NCBI GenBank assembly: GCA_965229635.1
Contig: OZ245894.1
Location: 3,286,001-3,350,000, forward strand
Direction: 5' to 3'
DNA: 64,000 nucleotides
From: BQJU01 sp965229635
GTDB taxonomy: Bacteria > Bacteroidota > Bacteroidia > Chitinophagales > Saprospiraceae
The notes under the pieces were generated by a model that searched no databases, was not told the origin of the DNA, and worked only from the letters and a program-made list of their open reading frames with translations. Position numbers and translations under genes: made by a program. Below, in pieces: positions 18,137 to 26,377 of this stretch (its first letter is position 1; the number at the start of each line of letters is the position of its first letter).

Positions 18137-18952
18137 ATGCAATCAACAAAAACCTCCGACAAACCAAAATCTCACCCGCAGTGGGTGCTCAACCGCATTA
18201 TGGGCTTTTTTAATCAAGCCAGAAGCGTAGATGATTTGCTCGATGGCACCATCAAAGATGATCCCGCCGACGGGCCAGGGAATACCATGGGACCAACCCT
18301 GGCTGCCCGGATTTTGCGCGAACGTAGTGCCTTGCCGCGCCGTCGGTTTACTGAATTTTCCCAATTGGATAATATCAAGGGAGTCGGCAATGGTACGCTT
18401 GATGACCTGTTTTATACCTTCAATGTAAACGCAGCCCAGGCTTTTCAAAAGTCGATGTATGATTCCAACACCATCTACCGCGAAAACTGGCCACTGGAGT
18501 ACTTCCGTACCACCTTTGACGATCCCTCTACTTTTAGTGAACTGGTCAATAATGAAGCACTCTTCCGCACCTGGGTAGCCGACAAAATTGCCGCCATCTG
18601 TGCCGAAAAGGGGGTGAGTGCAGCGGATTGTGAGGATATGGTCACCCAGCTCAATACCGCCTATATCGATCGTTACCACAATACCACACAGGCCCCTGGT
18701 TATGCTTTGGCCCTCTGGTTTTACAAATTTGATGCCGACAACTGGTTCTCCTGGCTAGGTATTCAAACGCAATGCCTGCAATATTTTAATCACCACATGG
18801 GTGGCTTTCCCTGGGCCATGGAATTGCGCTTCTTTAAAGGCTTTCGCCAAAAAGGTATCATTCCGGCTGGAATAACCCCTCCCGATCTGCCTGTAGTAGT
18901 CAACTGGCCAGAGCAGTCCATCACCATTTGGGTATCGACGTTGTATGATTAA
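18137..18952 (+). CDS. Hypothetical protein with helix-hairpin-helix-like motif
   Basis: A 271-aa protein with no signal peptide; I do not recognise the whole. Residues ~55-95 contain ARILRERSALPRRRFTEFSQ followed by LDNIKGVGNGTLDDLF, which resembles one helix-hairpin-helix unit of the ComEA/DNA-ligase type (hydrophobic-x-x-IxGVGxxTLxxL). The remainder is rich in aromatic residues (DNWFSWLGIQTQCLQYF, HHMGGFPWAMELRFFKGF). An upstream TATCTTTA at 18113 with TTG 21 bases before it could be its promoter. It stands alone after the array terminator. DNA binding is possible but rests on one short motif. Confidence 0.7.
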   Translation: MQSTKTSDKPKSHPQWVLNRIMGFFNQARSVDDLLDGTIKDDPADGPGNTMGPTLAARILRERSALPRRRFTEFSQLDNIKGVGNGTLDDLFYTFNVNAAQAFQKSMYDSNTIYRENWPLEYFRTTFDDPSTFSELVNNEALFRTWVADKIAAICAEKGVSAADCEDMVTQLNTAYIDRYHNTTQAPGYALALWFYKFDADNWFSWLGIQTQCLQYFNHHMGGFPWAMELRFFKGFRQKGIIPAGITPPDLPVVVNWPEQSITIWVSTLYD

Positions 18953-19038
18953 TGCTGTTGGAAGAGTTGTTTGATTGGATGAAATGGAAGGATTGTTTTT
19001 CGAACTAGAGCAATCCTTCCATTGTTTTAATCCCGGCA

Positions 19039-20292
19039 TCACTTCAGGCCAATCAGCGATTTCCAGCCTACTTTTTCTCCGGTAATTACATTTTCATTAC
19101 CAAATGTCTTTGAGGCCAGCCAAAGGGCAATTCCCGCGTACAGCAGGGCAAAAAATGCCACCATAGCCACCAGTCCCGTGTCAAAGTTGCCTTTCAGCAC
19201 CTCGCCGATGGCCAGGGAAATATTGAGCATAGGAATTAGAGCGGTTGTCGTGGTCAATTCCATACCTGGCATCTGCGACAGGATGGCGGGGATCAAAACC
19301 ACCATCATCAGTGGAGAAACATAGCTCTGCGCTTCCTTGTATGAATTGGCCAGGAGTACCACTGCCAGCGAAAAAGCTGCCAGGAAAATGGTGGTCAGCA
19401 AGATAATAAGCACTACCCACAACCAGCCGATCGGGGAAACCGATAGCGCAAAAGCCGGGGTATCCGCTCCTGCCCCCGCTCCGGCATCCCCGGAAGTCAT
19501 CAGACTCACCTGGATAAACATGGCTACAAACAAACTGAGTAGATTCATAGTGGCCGAGACGATCCCAACGGTAAAGACGGCGCCAAACTTGCCCGCAATG
19601 ATCTCCCGGGTAGTAATGGGGGTGGTAAATAGAGTTTGCAGTGTACGCCGTTCCTTTTCACCGGCCGTGATATCAATGGCAATGTAAATACATCCCAGAA
19701 AGATGAATAGCAGCAAAAGCATGGGTAAAAAGGAGCCCAGTATTTTGCCCAGCATTTCTTCATCGGTGGCCAGGTCTTCTTCCTGGATGCTGATGGCTTG
19801 TATGAAGGTGCTGTCCAGTGCTGCTTGAGTCAGCCGGTCCTGCACCAGGTCATCATTCAGGTCATTGAGCTTGCGCACAATGCGCTTGCGGCGGTTGTTG
19901 AGCAGGTCTTTTGAGTTATCGGCAAAGATCTTGACCTCCGCGGAGCCATTGGTGCTTTGTACTTGCGTAAAGTTGGGATCAACACTGATGCCGATGATAT
20001 TTTTCGCGGTATCAATAGTAGTGCGGTCGAAGGTTTGCACAAGGATATTGAGACTGGTGTCTTCTTGTAGTAGTCCGTAGATAGGTGTATCCTTTCCCTC
20101 GGGGTTGAGGTAGACCGTGACCTTTTCCGAGGCAATTTTCTTGGATTGGCTTTGCCCCACTTTACCGATGATGGTAAACAGTACCGGATACAGGAAAAAA
20201 GGCAATAAAATGATCAGGTAGATCATACGTTTGTCGCGCAGGACCTCCTTCAGCTCTTTTTGAAATATGGTGGAAATGATGTGGGTTCGCAT
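19039..20292 (-). CDS. ABC-2 type exporter permease, NatB-like
   Basis: Membrane half of an ABC exporter, 417 aa. It opens with the ABC-2 signature region FQKELKEVLRDKRM and a first membrane segment (YLIILLPFFLYPVLFTIIG). A long extracytoplasmic domain of about 140 residues follows, then five or six C-terminal membrane segments (LLLLFIFLGCIYIAIDI, VGIVSATMNLLSLFVAMF, WLWVVLIILLTTIFLAAF and others). TAGEKERRTLQTLFTTP is the coupling-helix motif usual for NatB/YhaP-type permeases. It starts 20 bases after the ATPase gene upstream, so the two form one exporter. Sodium or drug efflux is the role in characterised relatives; the substrate here is unknown. Confidence 0.85.
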   Translation of the reverse strand: MRTHIISTIFQKELKEVLRDKRMIYLIILLPFFLYPVLFTIIGKVGQSQSKKIASEKVTVYLNPEGKDTPIYGLLQEDTSLNILVQTFDRTTIDTAKNIIGISVDPNFTQVQSTNGSAEVKIFADNSKDLLNNRRKRIVRKLNDLNDDLVQDRLTQAALDSTFIQAISIQEEDLATDEEMLGKILGSFLPMLLLLFIFLGCIYIAIDITAGEKERRTLQTLFTTPITTREIIAGKFGAVFTVGIVSATMNLLSLFVAMFIQVSLMTSGDAGAGAGADTPAFALSVSPIGWLWVVLIILLTTIFLAAFSLAVVLLANSYKEAQSYVSPLMMVVLIPAILSQMPGMELTTTTALIPMLNISLAIGEVLKGNFDTGLVAMVAFFALLYAGIALWLASKTFGNENVITGEKVGWKSLIGLK

Positions 20293-20312
20293 TGTTGTGA
20301 TTTGATATTCGA

Positions 20313-21050
20313 TTATACAGTTTCTGCTCCAACCAGCTGGAAGAAGGCTTCCGCCAATTTGTTTTTGCCGGTGGTGGTTTTGGCTTCATCAATGGTGCCA
20401 TAATGCTCCAGCTTACCGTGATGGATAATGGCGATGCGGTCGCAAAGGCGCTCTACTTCGTCCATGTGGTGGGTGGAAAAGATAATCGTCTTACCTTCCT
20501 CCTTGGCCATGCGGCGGATAAACTGCAGGATAAACTCACTGGCCATGATATCAAGACCGGTGGTGGGCTCATCCAGGATGACCACCTTCGGGTCGTGGAT
20601 CAGGGTACGGGCGATGGCCACTCGTTGTTTTTGTCCGGTTGAGAGTTTTTCGCAGTGTTTGTCTTGAAATTCGCGGATGCCGAATGCCTCGATGAGTTCC
20701 TTACCCTTGGCTTTCCACAGCGATTTTGGTACTTCGTAGAGTTTGCCAAAATACGCCAGCAGTTCTACCGGAGTGAGACGTCGATACAGGTCCATATCGC
20801 CAGTGAGGAAGCCCATAGCTGCCCGAGCTTTGAGTTGGTCACGTTGCATGGAATGCCCGGTGATGAATGCCTCTCCGGAGGTTGGTGTCAGCAATCCGGA
20901 TAACATGCGCAGGGTAGTGGTTTTACCGGCGCCGTTGGGACCGAGTAAGCCGAAGATCTCTCCTTCTTTGACCTCAAAGCTCAGCTCGTCCACGGCCCGA
21001 AATCCGTTAAAGTCTTTGGTGAGGGCGCGCGCTTCAATTTGCGTTTGCAT
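20313..21050 (-). CDS. ABC exporter ATP-binding protein, NatA-like
   Basis: Nucleotide-binding subunit of 245 aa for the permease at 19039. Walker A is GPNGAGKTTT (~residues 38-47), the signature is LSTGQKQRVAIA, Walker B with catalytic glutamate is VVILDEPTTGLD, and the switch histidine lies in IIFSTHHMDE. The YRRLTPVELLAYFGKLYEV stretch is typical of the NatA/CcmA-type ABC-2 exporter group. It is the first gene of a two-gene operon. Confidence 0.9.
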   Translation of the reverse strand: MQTQIEARALTKDFNGFRAVDELSFEVKEGEIFGLLGPNGAGKTTTLRMLSGLLTPTSGEAFITGHSMQRDQLKARAAMGFLTGDMDLYRRLTPVELLAYFGKLYEVPKSLWKAKGKELIEAFGIREFQDKHCEKLSTGQKQRVAIARTLIHDPKVVILDEPTTGLDIMASEFILQFIRRMAKEEGKTIIFSTHHMDEVERLCDRIAIIHHGKLEHYGTIDEAKTTTGKNKLAEAFFQLVGAETV

Positions 21051-21234
21051 GGTTGTTGATGTTGGTTTGACGTATTAGTAGGGCTTTCGCCGAATTTATT
21101 ACAAGGTTAGGGAAAAAAATTGCAGGCAGGTGAAAATTAGTGGTATTATTGGTGTGCAGTCTGTCGAAGTTGAATAACAGCCGGTAGCCTCCTTCAAAGT
21201 TCCCAACTTGGGAGGTGAGCGATGGGCAGCGGAG

Positions 21235-21258
21235 GGATGAAATAAATTTCACCCAACC
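21235..21258 (+). repeat. 24-bp intergenic repeat, copy 1
   Basis: It contains GAAATAAATTTCACCCAACC preceded by GGAT, identical over 24 bases to copies at 25030 and 26350. GAAAT-AA-ATTTC is a small dyad. A partial second unit (AAATTTCACCCAACC) follows at 21266-21280. Copy 1 lies 77 bases before the AraC-type gene at 21336. Confidence 0.8.
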
Positions 21259-21335
21259 AAAGAAAAATTTCACCCAACCAGAGAAACATTCTGACTTGGA
21301 ATACCGTTTTTACAAAAAATCACCCGTTGCAGAAA

Positions 21336-22151
21336 ATGAACTGGACCTACCACGAATACCAACCCAGCGGTATCCTGGCTAAATACATCGATTGTATCTG
21401 GACGGAGAATTATTCTGATCACTTTGACGGAGCCAGACAAAGTCACTATGTCTTACCCGATAATACAATTGAGCTCATCTTTTCGGAAAGTGAGGTCAAA
21501 CGCCGAACGAGCAAGGGAGTAGTGCAAAAGCTGAAAAGCCACCTCTGTGGGCTCAAAACCACTCACCAGCAAGTTCATGTGTTGAAAAGCCCTTTATTAG
21601 GGATTCGTATTAAACCCATTGGCCTCTATCGGTTGACCAATATCGATAAAAAAGCCCTGATCGACGGAGCGGTCACGCCCGATTTTTGTTTTGGAATGGC
21701 CATTCAGGAATTAGAAGAAAAGCTTTTCCTTACTCATGCTATGTCCCATAGAATTGAGCTGATCGAAGCCTTTTTCCTGCAACTACTGGCCAAAAGTCAT
21801 GTCGAAACGGATATGGTTTTTGAAAAAAGCGTTGAAATGATTACCGCTTCCCAAGGCATCCTGTCTATCGGAGATATCGCTCGGCAGCTTGACGTATCGA
21901 TCAAAACCATTGAACGCAGATTTATTGCCAACCTGGGTATTACACCGAAAAAATACTGCCGCCTGGTGCGCATTTTTTACAGTTTGAAGGCTTCCGCCAA
22001 TTATACACCGGGCCAACTCACTTCCGTCGCTCATCATTTCGAATTTTACGATCAGGCACACTTCATCAAGGAGGTTAAAGCCTACACAGGCCTTACCCCT
22101 TCTGACTTTCTAAAGCTGGATAAGAGGGTGCAGACACCGACTTTTTCCTAG
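21336..22151 (+). CDS. AraC-family transcriptional regulator
   Basis: Transcription factor of 271 aa from ATG 21336; a TTG nine bases upstream is in frame but less likely. The N-terminal ~150 residues are a ligand-sensing domain of the kind found in Bacteroidota AraC proteins (YHEYQPSGILAKYIDCIWTE; LPDNTIELIF; LGIRIKPIGLYRL). The C-terminus has both AraC helix-turn-helix units: SIGDIARQLDVSIKTIERRF and SVAHHFEFYDQAHFIKEVKA. It probably controls the barrel, hydrolase and PD40 genes downstream. Compare the shorter paralog at 25100. Confidence 0.85.
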   Translation: MNWTYHEYQPSGILAKYIDCIWTENYSDHFDGARQSHYVLPDNTIELIFSESEVKRRTSKGVVQKLKSHLCGLKTTHQQVHVLKSPLLGIRIKPIGLYRLTNIDKKALIDGAVTPDFCFGMAIQELEEKLFLTHAMSHRIELIEAFFLQLLAKSHVETDMVFEKSVEMITASQGILSIGDIARQLDVSIKTIERRFIANLGITPKKYCRLVRIFYSLKASANYTPGQLTSVAHHFEFYDQAHFIKEVKAYTGLTPSDFLKLDKRVQTPTFS

Positions 22152-22168
22152 CTGTCTATTTTTTACAA

Positions 22169-22197
22169 TTTTGGGACTTACAGCGGCTGTACTTTTG
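22169..22197 (+). promoter_or_regulatory. Bacteroidota-type promoter for the barrel/hydrolase genes
   Basis: TTTTG at 22169-22173, a 16-base spacer and TACTTTTG at 22190-22197 match the -33/-7 pattern of the Bacteroidota primary sigma factor. The ATG at 22213 is 15 bases on. Confidence 0.65.
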
Positions 22198-22212
22198 TGC
22201 AAAATCATTGCT

Positions 22213-22794
22213 ATGAAAAGAATCAGCTTGCTGTTGCTATTGTTGACGCTTGTGCTAACCCTGAAAGCACAAAAGGGTAGAAGACCCTCTTTATCCATTG
22301 CTTATTTTGGTGAAATGTTGACACACCCAGGTGTCAAAATTGGCCTGAACTATAACTTGCTGGGATGGACAAAAAATAAAAGAACCAGGAAGGGGCAGGA
22401 GAGGAGCGTTGCTAAAAACCTCCTGTTGCAGCCCTCGCTGGGCGTCTTTTATCATCAACGTTATCAGGCAGGGTTAATGGTCCTCCCCGAATGGAGCCTA
22501 TTACGGCAAAATGAAAGGGGAGGCCATTTTTCCGTTGGTGCGGGAGTCGGTTATCTCAGGACGTTTATTCCCAATACCTATGAAGTCAGTGCTTCGGGAG
22601 AAGTGAGCAACGTGGTGGCCGGACATAACTATTTGCTGACCAGCTATTTTGTTGCCTTCGGCAAAGACTTCAGCGTACAAAAAGACCTTCCATTCGGTTA
22701 TTTTATCAAACCACAGTTCCTCTATGCCACACCCAACTTTCCGAAAGGGGTGGGGTATTTTGCTTTGGAACTAGGCCTTCATTTTAAACTATAA
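22213..22794 (+). CDS. Small exported protein, probable outer-membrane beta-barrel
   Basis: A 193-aa protein with signal peptide MKRISLLLLLLTLVLTLKAQ. The mature part alternates aromatic and glycine-rich strands (PSLGVFYHQRYQAGLMVL, GHFSVGAGVGYLRTF, NYLLTSYFVAFGKDF) and ends in a phenylalanine-containing strand, LELGLHFKL, as outer-membrane barrels do. No named family is recognised. Three bases separate its stop from the hydrolase gene, so they are cotranscribed. Barrel topology is inferred from strand pattern only. Confidence 0.75.
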   Translation: MKRISLLLLLLTLVLTLKAQKGRRPSLSIAYFGEMLTHPGVKIGLNYNLLGWTKNKRTRKGQERSVAKNLLLQPSLGVFYHQRYQAGLMVLPEWSLLRQNERGGHFSVGAGVGYLRTFIPNTYEVSASGEVSNVVAGHNYLLTSYFVAFGKDFSVQKDLPFGYFIKPQFLYATPNFPKGVGYFALELGLHFKL

Positions 22795-22797
22795 GCC

Positions 22798-23862
22798 ATG
22801 AAAAAATACATTTTCCTATCGACAATCCTACTGCTGGCAGGATTGCTAAACTCTTGCGAGAAATTTGCTTTGGAACCAGCTGCCGATACCTTTTTGCATG
22901 TAAAAATTGCCGGAACTGAACTGCCGGTCTGGATCAAGGGCAATACGGCATCCAAAAAGATGATCCTTTACATCAACGGCGGTCCGGGATTGACCAGCAT
23001 TGACGTGGCCCGGGCGGATTTGTTCAACTGGTCGGAAGGACTGGAAGAGAACTTCGCCATGGTGTATTACGACCAACGCGGTTGTGGTAATGCTCAGGGA
23101 AACCTGGAGGAAAGTACCCTGACTATCGAGCAATATATTAAGGATTTACAGGCGATTATTACTTTGCTTAAAGCAAAATATGACGATCCGAAAATCTACC
23201 TGATGGGGCACAGTTTTGGGGCTTTCATTGGAGCCAATTACCTGCTAACGGAGGACTTTCAACGCAACATTACCGGGTGGATTTCAATAGACGGAGCCTA
23301 CAATTTTGACTTCGATCTGAGCTGGCAATATCGCCGAACCTTCCTGATCAATATTGCCCATGAGGAAATCGCCAAAGGTGAGCGTGTGGATCACTGGACG
23401 GGAGCCCTGGCGTGGGCCGAAGCCAATCCCGTTGTCGAAAGCAGAATGCAAAAGGATGAATTGTTGGGGTTCATCGGCCTACCGGGCGAAATTATTATTC
23501 CGGAGGAGATGGCGAGTATTTCGGTACGTCAGTATTTGGGCATCGGCTTTGGCTCTTCTTACAATGTATTTCCTGCTTATCTATCCTCCAATCTGGAAAT
23601 TGTTAATGATGCGCTCAATGGGGATGTGGAGGGTATCAACCTGATTCCGGAAATTGGGGCCATCACCTTGCCAACGCTAATGCTTTGGGGCAGGTACGAC
23701 GATCTCATTGCGCCGGAAGAAGGAATGGCAGTCTTTGATAACCTTGGTACAGCCGATGCCGACAAGTATTTTAAGTTGCTGCCCAACTCCAGCCATGAGC
23801 CTTACATCAGTGACCCGGAGGCTTTTAAAAGGGAAATCATTGACTTTGTGTTGCATTATTAA
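22798..23862 (+). CDS. Alpha/beta-hydrolase lipoprotein, proline iminopeptidase-like
   Basis: A 354-aa lipoprotein: lipobox LLNSC with acylated Cys20. The fold is alpha/beta-hydrolase: oxyanion-type NGGPG at residues 60-64, YYDQRGCG as in prolyl aminopeptidases (S33), nucleophile Ser139 in GHSFG, probable acid in WGRYDD and histidine in NSSHEP. It likely acts in the periplasm, anchored to a membrane, cleaving a peptide or ester substrate that cannot be read from sequence. Cotranscribed with the barrel gene. Confidence 0.85.
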   Translation: MKKYIFLSTILLLAGLLNSCEKFALEPAADTFLHVKIAGTELPVWIKGNTASKKMILYINGGPGLTSIDVARADLFNWSEGLEENFAMVYYDQRGCGNAQGNLEESTLTIEQYIKDLQAIITLLKAKYDDPKIYLMGHSFGAFIGANYLLTEDFQRNITGWISIDGAYNFDFDLSWQYRRTFLINIAHEEIAKGERVDHWTGALAWAEANPVVESRMQKDELLGFIGLPGEIIIPEEMASISVRQYLGIGFGSSYNVFPAYLSSNLEIVNDALNGDVEGINLIPEIGAITLPTLMLWGRYDDLIAPEEGMAVFDNLGTADADKYFKLLPNSSHEPYISDPEAFKREIIDFVLHY

Positions 23863-23917
23863 ATTCAGGGTAAGTTTTGTGGAATACCGTTTTGCTGCGT
23901 AAGCGATGTGGAAGGGT

Positions 23918-24009
23918 GGCCCATAAGGGCCAGACGCGACCGCTAAGGAGCGGCCGAGCGAATAGCGAGCCCTGAAACGTAGCGCCCCCAGAGTCTTTAG
24001 CTCTGGGGG
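23918..24009. repeat. Spacer with three consecutive hairpins
   Basis: GGCCC-ATAA-GGGCC (23918-23931), CCGCT-AAGG-AGCGG (23940-23953) and CCCCCAGAG with a seven-base loop and CTCTGGGGG (23985-24009) follow one another between the hydrolase and PD40 genes. No T-tract follows any of them. It may be a dispersed repeat or an mRNA-processing/stability structure. The middle part resembles the segment at 17953 in inverse orientation. Confidence 0.6.
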
Positions 24010-24042
24010 GACGCCCACATTCTAAATAGTTAAATCAAAAAA

Positions 24043-25020
24043 ATGAATAATCTATCCCTGTTATTTTGCCTTGTATTAATGGCCGCCTGTCATACCCCGA
24101 AAGAAACGCAAAAGCCCTTATCGCAGCATCCTTATGCGGTGGATACGATCATCTCCCGGCCGCAGGTATTTCATCGGGGTACCGTTTCTACCGCAATTGA
24201 TAAATTTAATACCAGCATGAGTCCGGATGGCCGGGTGATTTATTATACCGCTACGTCACAGAAGCTTGGCTTGACCGGCATTGCTTATCAGCACTTTAAA
24301 AATGGACAATTCCAGTCTCCGGAATTTGTACCTTTCGTCTCCCCGGATATTCCGGTGGCGGATGTGCAAATCTCTCCCGATGGGCAGACGATGTTGTTCT
24401 CTACTTTTAAGGATTATGTTGGCAAACCGGAGGGATTTAATTTTAACATCTGGACTTCGCGGCTGGACGAAAGTACGTGGCAAAACCCGGAACCGTTAGG
24501 TGCCCCAATTGCCTCTACGGGCAATGAGTTTTATCCCGTAATGACCAATACGGGCCGCCTTTATTTCAATTCCGACAAAGGTGGAAATTCAGATATTTAT
24601 TACGCCTCTTTCGAAAACGGCCAATATCAGGAACCCATTCGTCTGCCCGACAATATCAATTCTCCACTTGTGGAAGCCGATGCATTTGTCGCCCGCGATG
24701 AGTCCTACCTGATCTTTGTGCGGGTGGATGAGTCGGATGGCTTTGGCCAGAGTGATCTGTACATCAGTTTTAGAACGGGAGCAAATGAGTGGACGGACCC
24801 TAAAAATATGGGGCCAACCATCAATAGTGATCAAATTGATGGTAGCCCATACGTCACTCCTGATGGACATTATCTAATCTTCACCTCCGGGCGAATTGAT
24901 CCAAAAGTAAAGGAGTTGGCAATGGATAGTTATGCCGCCTTTGCTGAAGTGCAGGGATCGAGCTACAATGGTTCATTAAATTTTTATATTGTGAGTTTTA
25001 ATGCAGAGGATTATCGGTGA
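24043..25020 (+). CDS. PD40/WD40-like beta-propeller lipoprotein
   Basis: A 325-aa lipoprotein with lipobox MAAC (Cys16). The body is TolB/PD40-type propeller blades: MSPDGRVIYYTA, ISPDGQTMLFST, MTNTGRLYFNSDKGGNSDIY, YLIFVRVDESDGFGQSDLYI, VTPDGHYLIFTSGR. Each blade carries the xxDGxxxxF motif. Such proteins usually bind ligands or partner proteins at the cell envelope; no enzyme domain is present. It follows the hydrolase after a structured spacer and may be expressed with it. Confidence 0.85.
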   Translation: MNNLSLLFCLVLMAACHTPKETQKPLSQHPYAVDTIISRPQVFHRGTVSTAIDKFNTSMSPDGRVIYYTATSQKLGLTGIAYQHFKNGQFQSPEFVPFVSPDIPVADVQISPDGQTMLFSTFKDYVGKPEGFNFNIWTSRLDESTWQNPEPLGAPIASTGNEFYPVMTNTGRLYFNSDKGGNSDIYYASFENGQYQEPIRLPDNINSPLVEADAFVARDESYLIFVRVDESDGFGQSDLYISFRTGANEWTDPKNMGPTINSDQIDGSPYVTPDGHYLIFTSGRIDPKVKELAMDSYAAFAEVQGSSYNGSLNFYIVSFNAEDYR

Positions 25021-25029
25021 GGGAGAAGT

Positions 25030-25053
25030 GGATGAAATAAATTTCACCCAACC
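25030..25053 (+). repeat. 24-bp intergenic repeat, copy 2
   Basis: Identical over 24 bases to the copies at 21235 and 26350. It lies ten bases after the PD40 stop codon and 46 bases before the second AraC-type gene. Confidence 0.8.
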
Positions 25054-25099
25054 AGGGGATAACAAGAGTTGATGATCATCAAAAACAAAATTCCACACA

Positions 25100-25897
25100 T
25101 TGATCAAATACCACACCATACCACCCTCACCAAAACTCCAGAAGCACATCCGCTTTTACTGGTTTCTGGAAAGTGACCAGCCCTATACTCATTTTGGAAT
25201 GGCGGATGTGTGTCCGGAACTGGTCTTTCACTATGATGGTCGGTTTGCGGAAATTCATCCGGATGGCAGTCGGGAACTTTCTTTTACGGCCGGGGTTAGC
25301 GCACCCAGCGCTCGGACCCGGACTTTTGAGATCGAGCGGGGCTTTGGCATGTTTGGAATTTACCTGTATCCGCATGCTTTAAACCAATTGTTACAGGTTC
25401 CGGCCAGTGAAGTAGCCGATCAAATGGTGGATATGCCAAGCCTGCTGGGACAGGAGGGAAAAGAATTGGAAGAGCAGATTTTGGGTTGTGCGGATCAGCA
25501 AGCAATGATTCAACGAATAGAATCCTTTTTCTTTAATCAATTGGCTAAAGCCAAAAAAGTACAGTTGCCCGTCTTTGAGGCACTACGTCATGTGATGGCG
25601 GCCGATCAAGCGCCACGCGTGAAGGAACTGGCCAACGAGTGTGGCTTGAGTGAACGCCAGCTGGAACGGCAGTTTCGGCAAATTACCGGGTTTACGCCCA
25701 AACAGTTTATTCGCATTGCGCGGTTTCAGCGAGCGACTCAATATTATGGGAAAAACCCAATGAGACTGGGCGATATTGCTCTCGACTGCGGCTATTATGA
25801 TCAATCGCATTTCATCCACGACTTCAAACAATTTTCGGGTGTTGCTCCCCGAGAATTCTTTTCTGGTGATTCGCCAACCACGCTCTGGCGGGACTAA
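25100..25897 (+). CDS. AraC-family transcriptional regulator (second copy)
   Basis: A 265-aa regulator with the same two-part plan as the protein at 21336: N-terminal sensor (IPPSPKLQKHIRFYWFLES; PELVFHYDGRF; GIYLYPHALNQLL) and C-terminal AraC DNA-binding domain (VKELANECGLSERQLERQF; IALDCGYYDQSHFIHDFKQF). The start appears to be TTG at 25100: the next in-frame Met is residue 34, inside the conserved sensor region, and the upstream ATG at 25072 is out of frame. It likely controls the VOC gene downstream. Confidence 0.85.
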   Translation: MIKYHTIPPSPKLQKHIRFYWFLESDQPYTHFGMADVCPELVFHYDGRFAEIHPDGSRELSFTAGVSAPSARTRTFEIERGFGMFGIYLYPHALNQLLQVPASEVADQMVDMPSLLGQEGKELEEQILGCADQQAMIQRIESFFFNQLAKAKKVQLPVFEALRHVMAADQAPRVKELANECGLSERQLERQFRQITGFTPKQFIRIARFQRATQYYGKNPMRLGDIALDCGYYDQSHFIHDFKQFSGVAPREFFSGDSPTTLWRD

Positions 25898-25916
25898 ATT
25901 GTCGGATTTTTCCAAG

Positions 25917-25944
25917 TTTGGTGATGGCTCTGGTGGTAACTTTG
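25917..25944 (+). promoter_or_regulatory. Bacteroidota-type promoter for the VOC gene
   Basis: TTTG at 25917-25920, a 16-base spacer and TAACTTTG at 25937-25944, an exact TAnnTTTG match with the same spacing as the promoter at 22169. The ATG is 25 bases on. Confidence 0.7.
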
Positions 25945-25969
25945 TGCTTATTCATTAAAATAAGTGACT

Positions 25970-26347
25970 ATGCCATTACCAACCGGACATCAGACCATTA
26001 TGCCCTACCTCATGTTGAAAGAGGCGGCCAAATTTGCCACTTTTGCGGAAGAAGTGTTTAAGGCCAAAATGACCTTCCAAAGGTTTCGCGAGGACGGGAC
26101 CACCATCATGCACTCCGAGTTGATGATCGACGGCAGTACCATCATGTTTTGCGAAACTACGGAGGAGTGGACGACACAAACGGCCAATCTTTTTATCTAT
26201 GTTCCAGATGTTGATGCCACTTACCAAAAGGCACTTTCTGCCGGAGGTACTACGGTAATGGAACCGGCTGATCAGGACTACGGCCGTTCCTGCGGGGTGA
26301 TGGATCCGTTTGGGAATACGTGGTGGATTACGTCCGTGCCGGGGTAG
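25970..26347 (+). CDS. VOC-superfamily (glyoxalase/PhnB-like) protein
   Basis: A single-domain protein of 125 aa from ATG 25970 (a GTG at 25964 is in frame but weaker). The paired beta-alpha-beta-beta-beta pattern of the vicinal-oxygen-chelate fold is visible: IMPYLMLKEAAKFATFAEEV, MHSELMIDGSTIMFCE, then LFIYVPDVDATYQKALSAGG and VMDPFGNTWWI. The DPFGNxWxI ending is typical of PhnB/YjdN-like members. These bind metal in other proteins; substrate unknown. Confidence 0.85.
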   Translation: MPLPTGHQTIMPYLMLKEAAKFATFAEEVFKAKMTFQRFREDGTTIMHSELMIDGSTIMFCETTEEWTTQTANLFIYVPDVDATYQKALSAGGTTVMEPADQDYGRSCGVMDPFGNTWWITSVPG

Positions 26348-26349
26348 CC

Positions 26350-26373
26350 GGATGAAATAAATTTCACCCAACC
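26350..26373 (+). repeat. 24-bp intergenic repeat, copy 3
   Basis: Identical over 24 bases to copies 1 and 2. It fills the gap between the VOC stop codon at 26347 and the end of the convergent ABC ATPase gene at 26378, so it could act in 3'-end formation for either gene. Confidence 0.8.
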
Positions 26374-26377
26374 GGGT

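Noticed and set aside
17932..18213. ORF of 93 codons overlapping the terminator and the HhH-like gene
   Set aside because: It begins in the terminator of the previous gene, overlaps a better gene, and has no domain.
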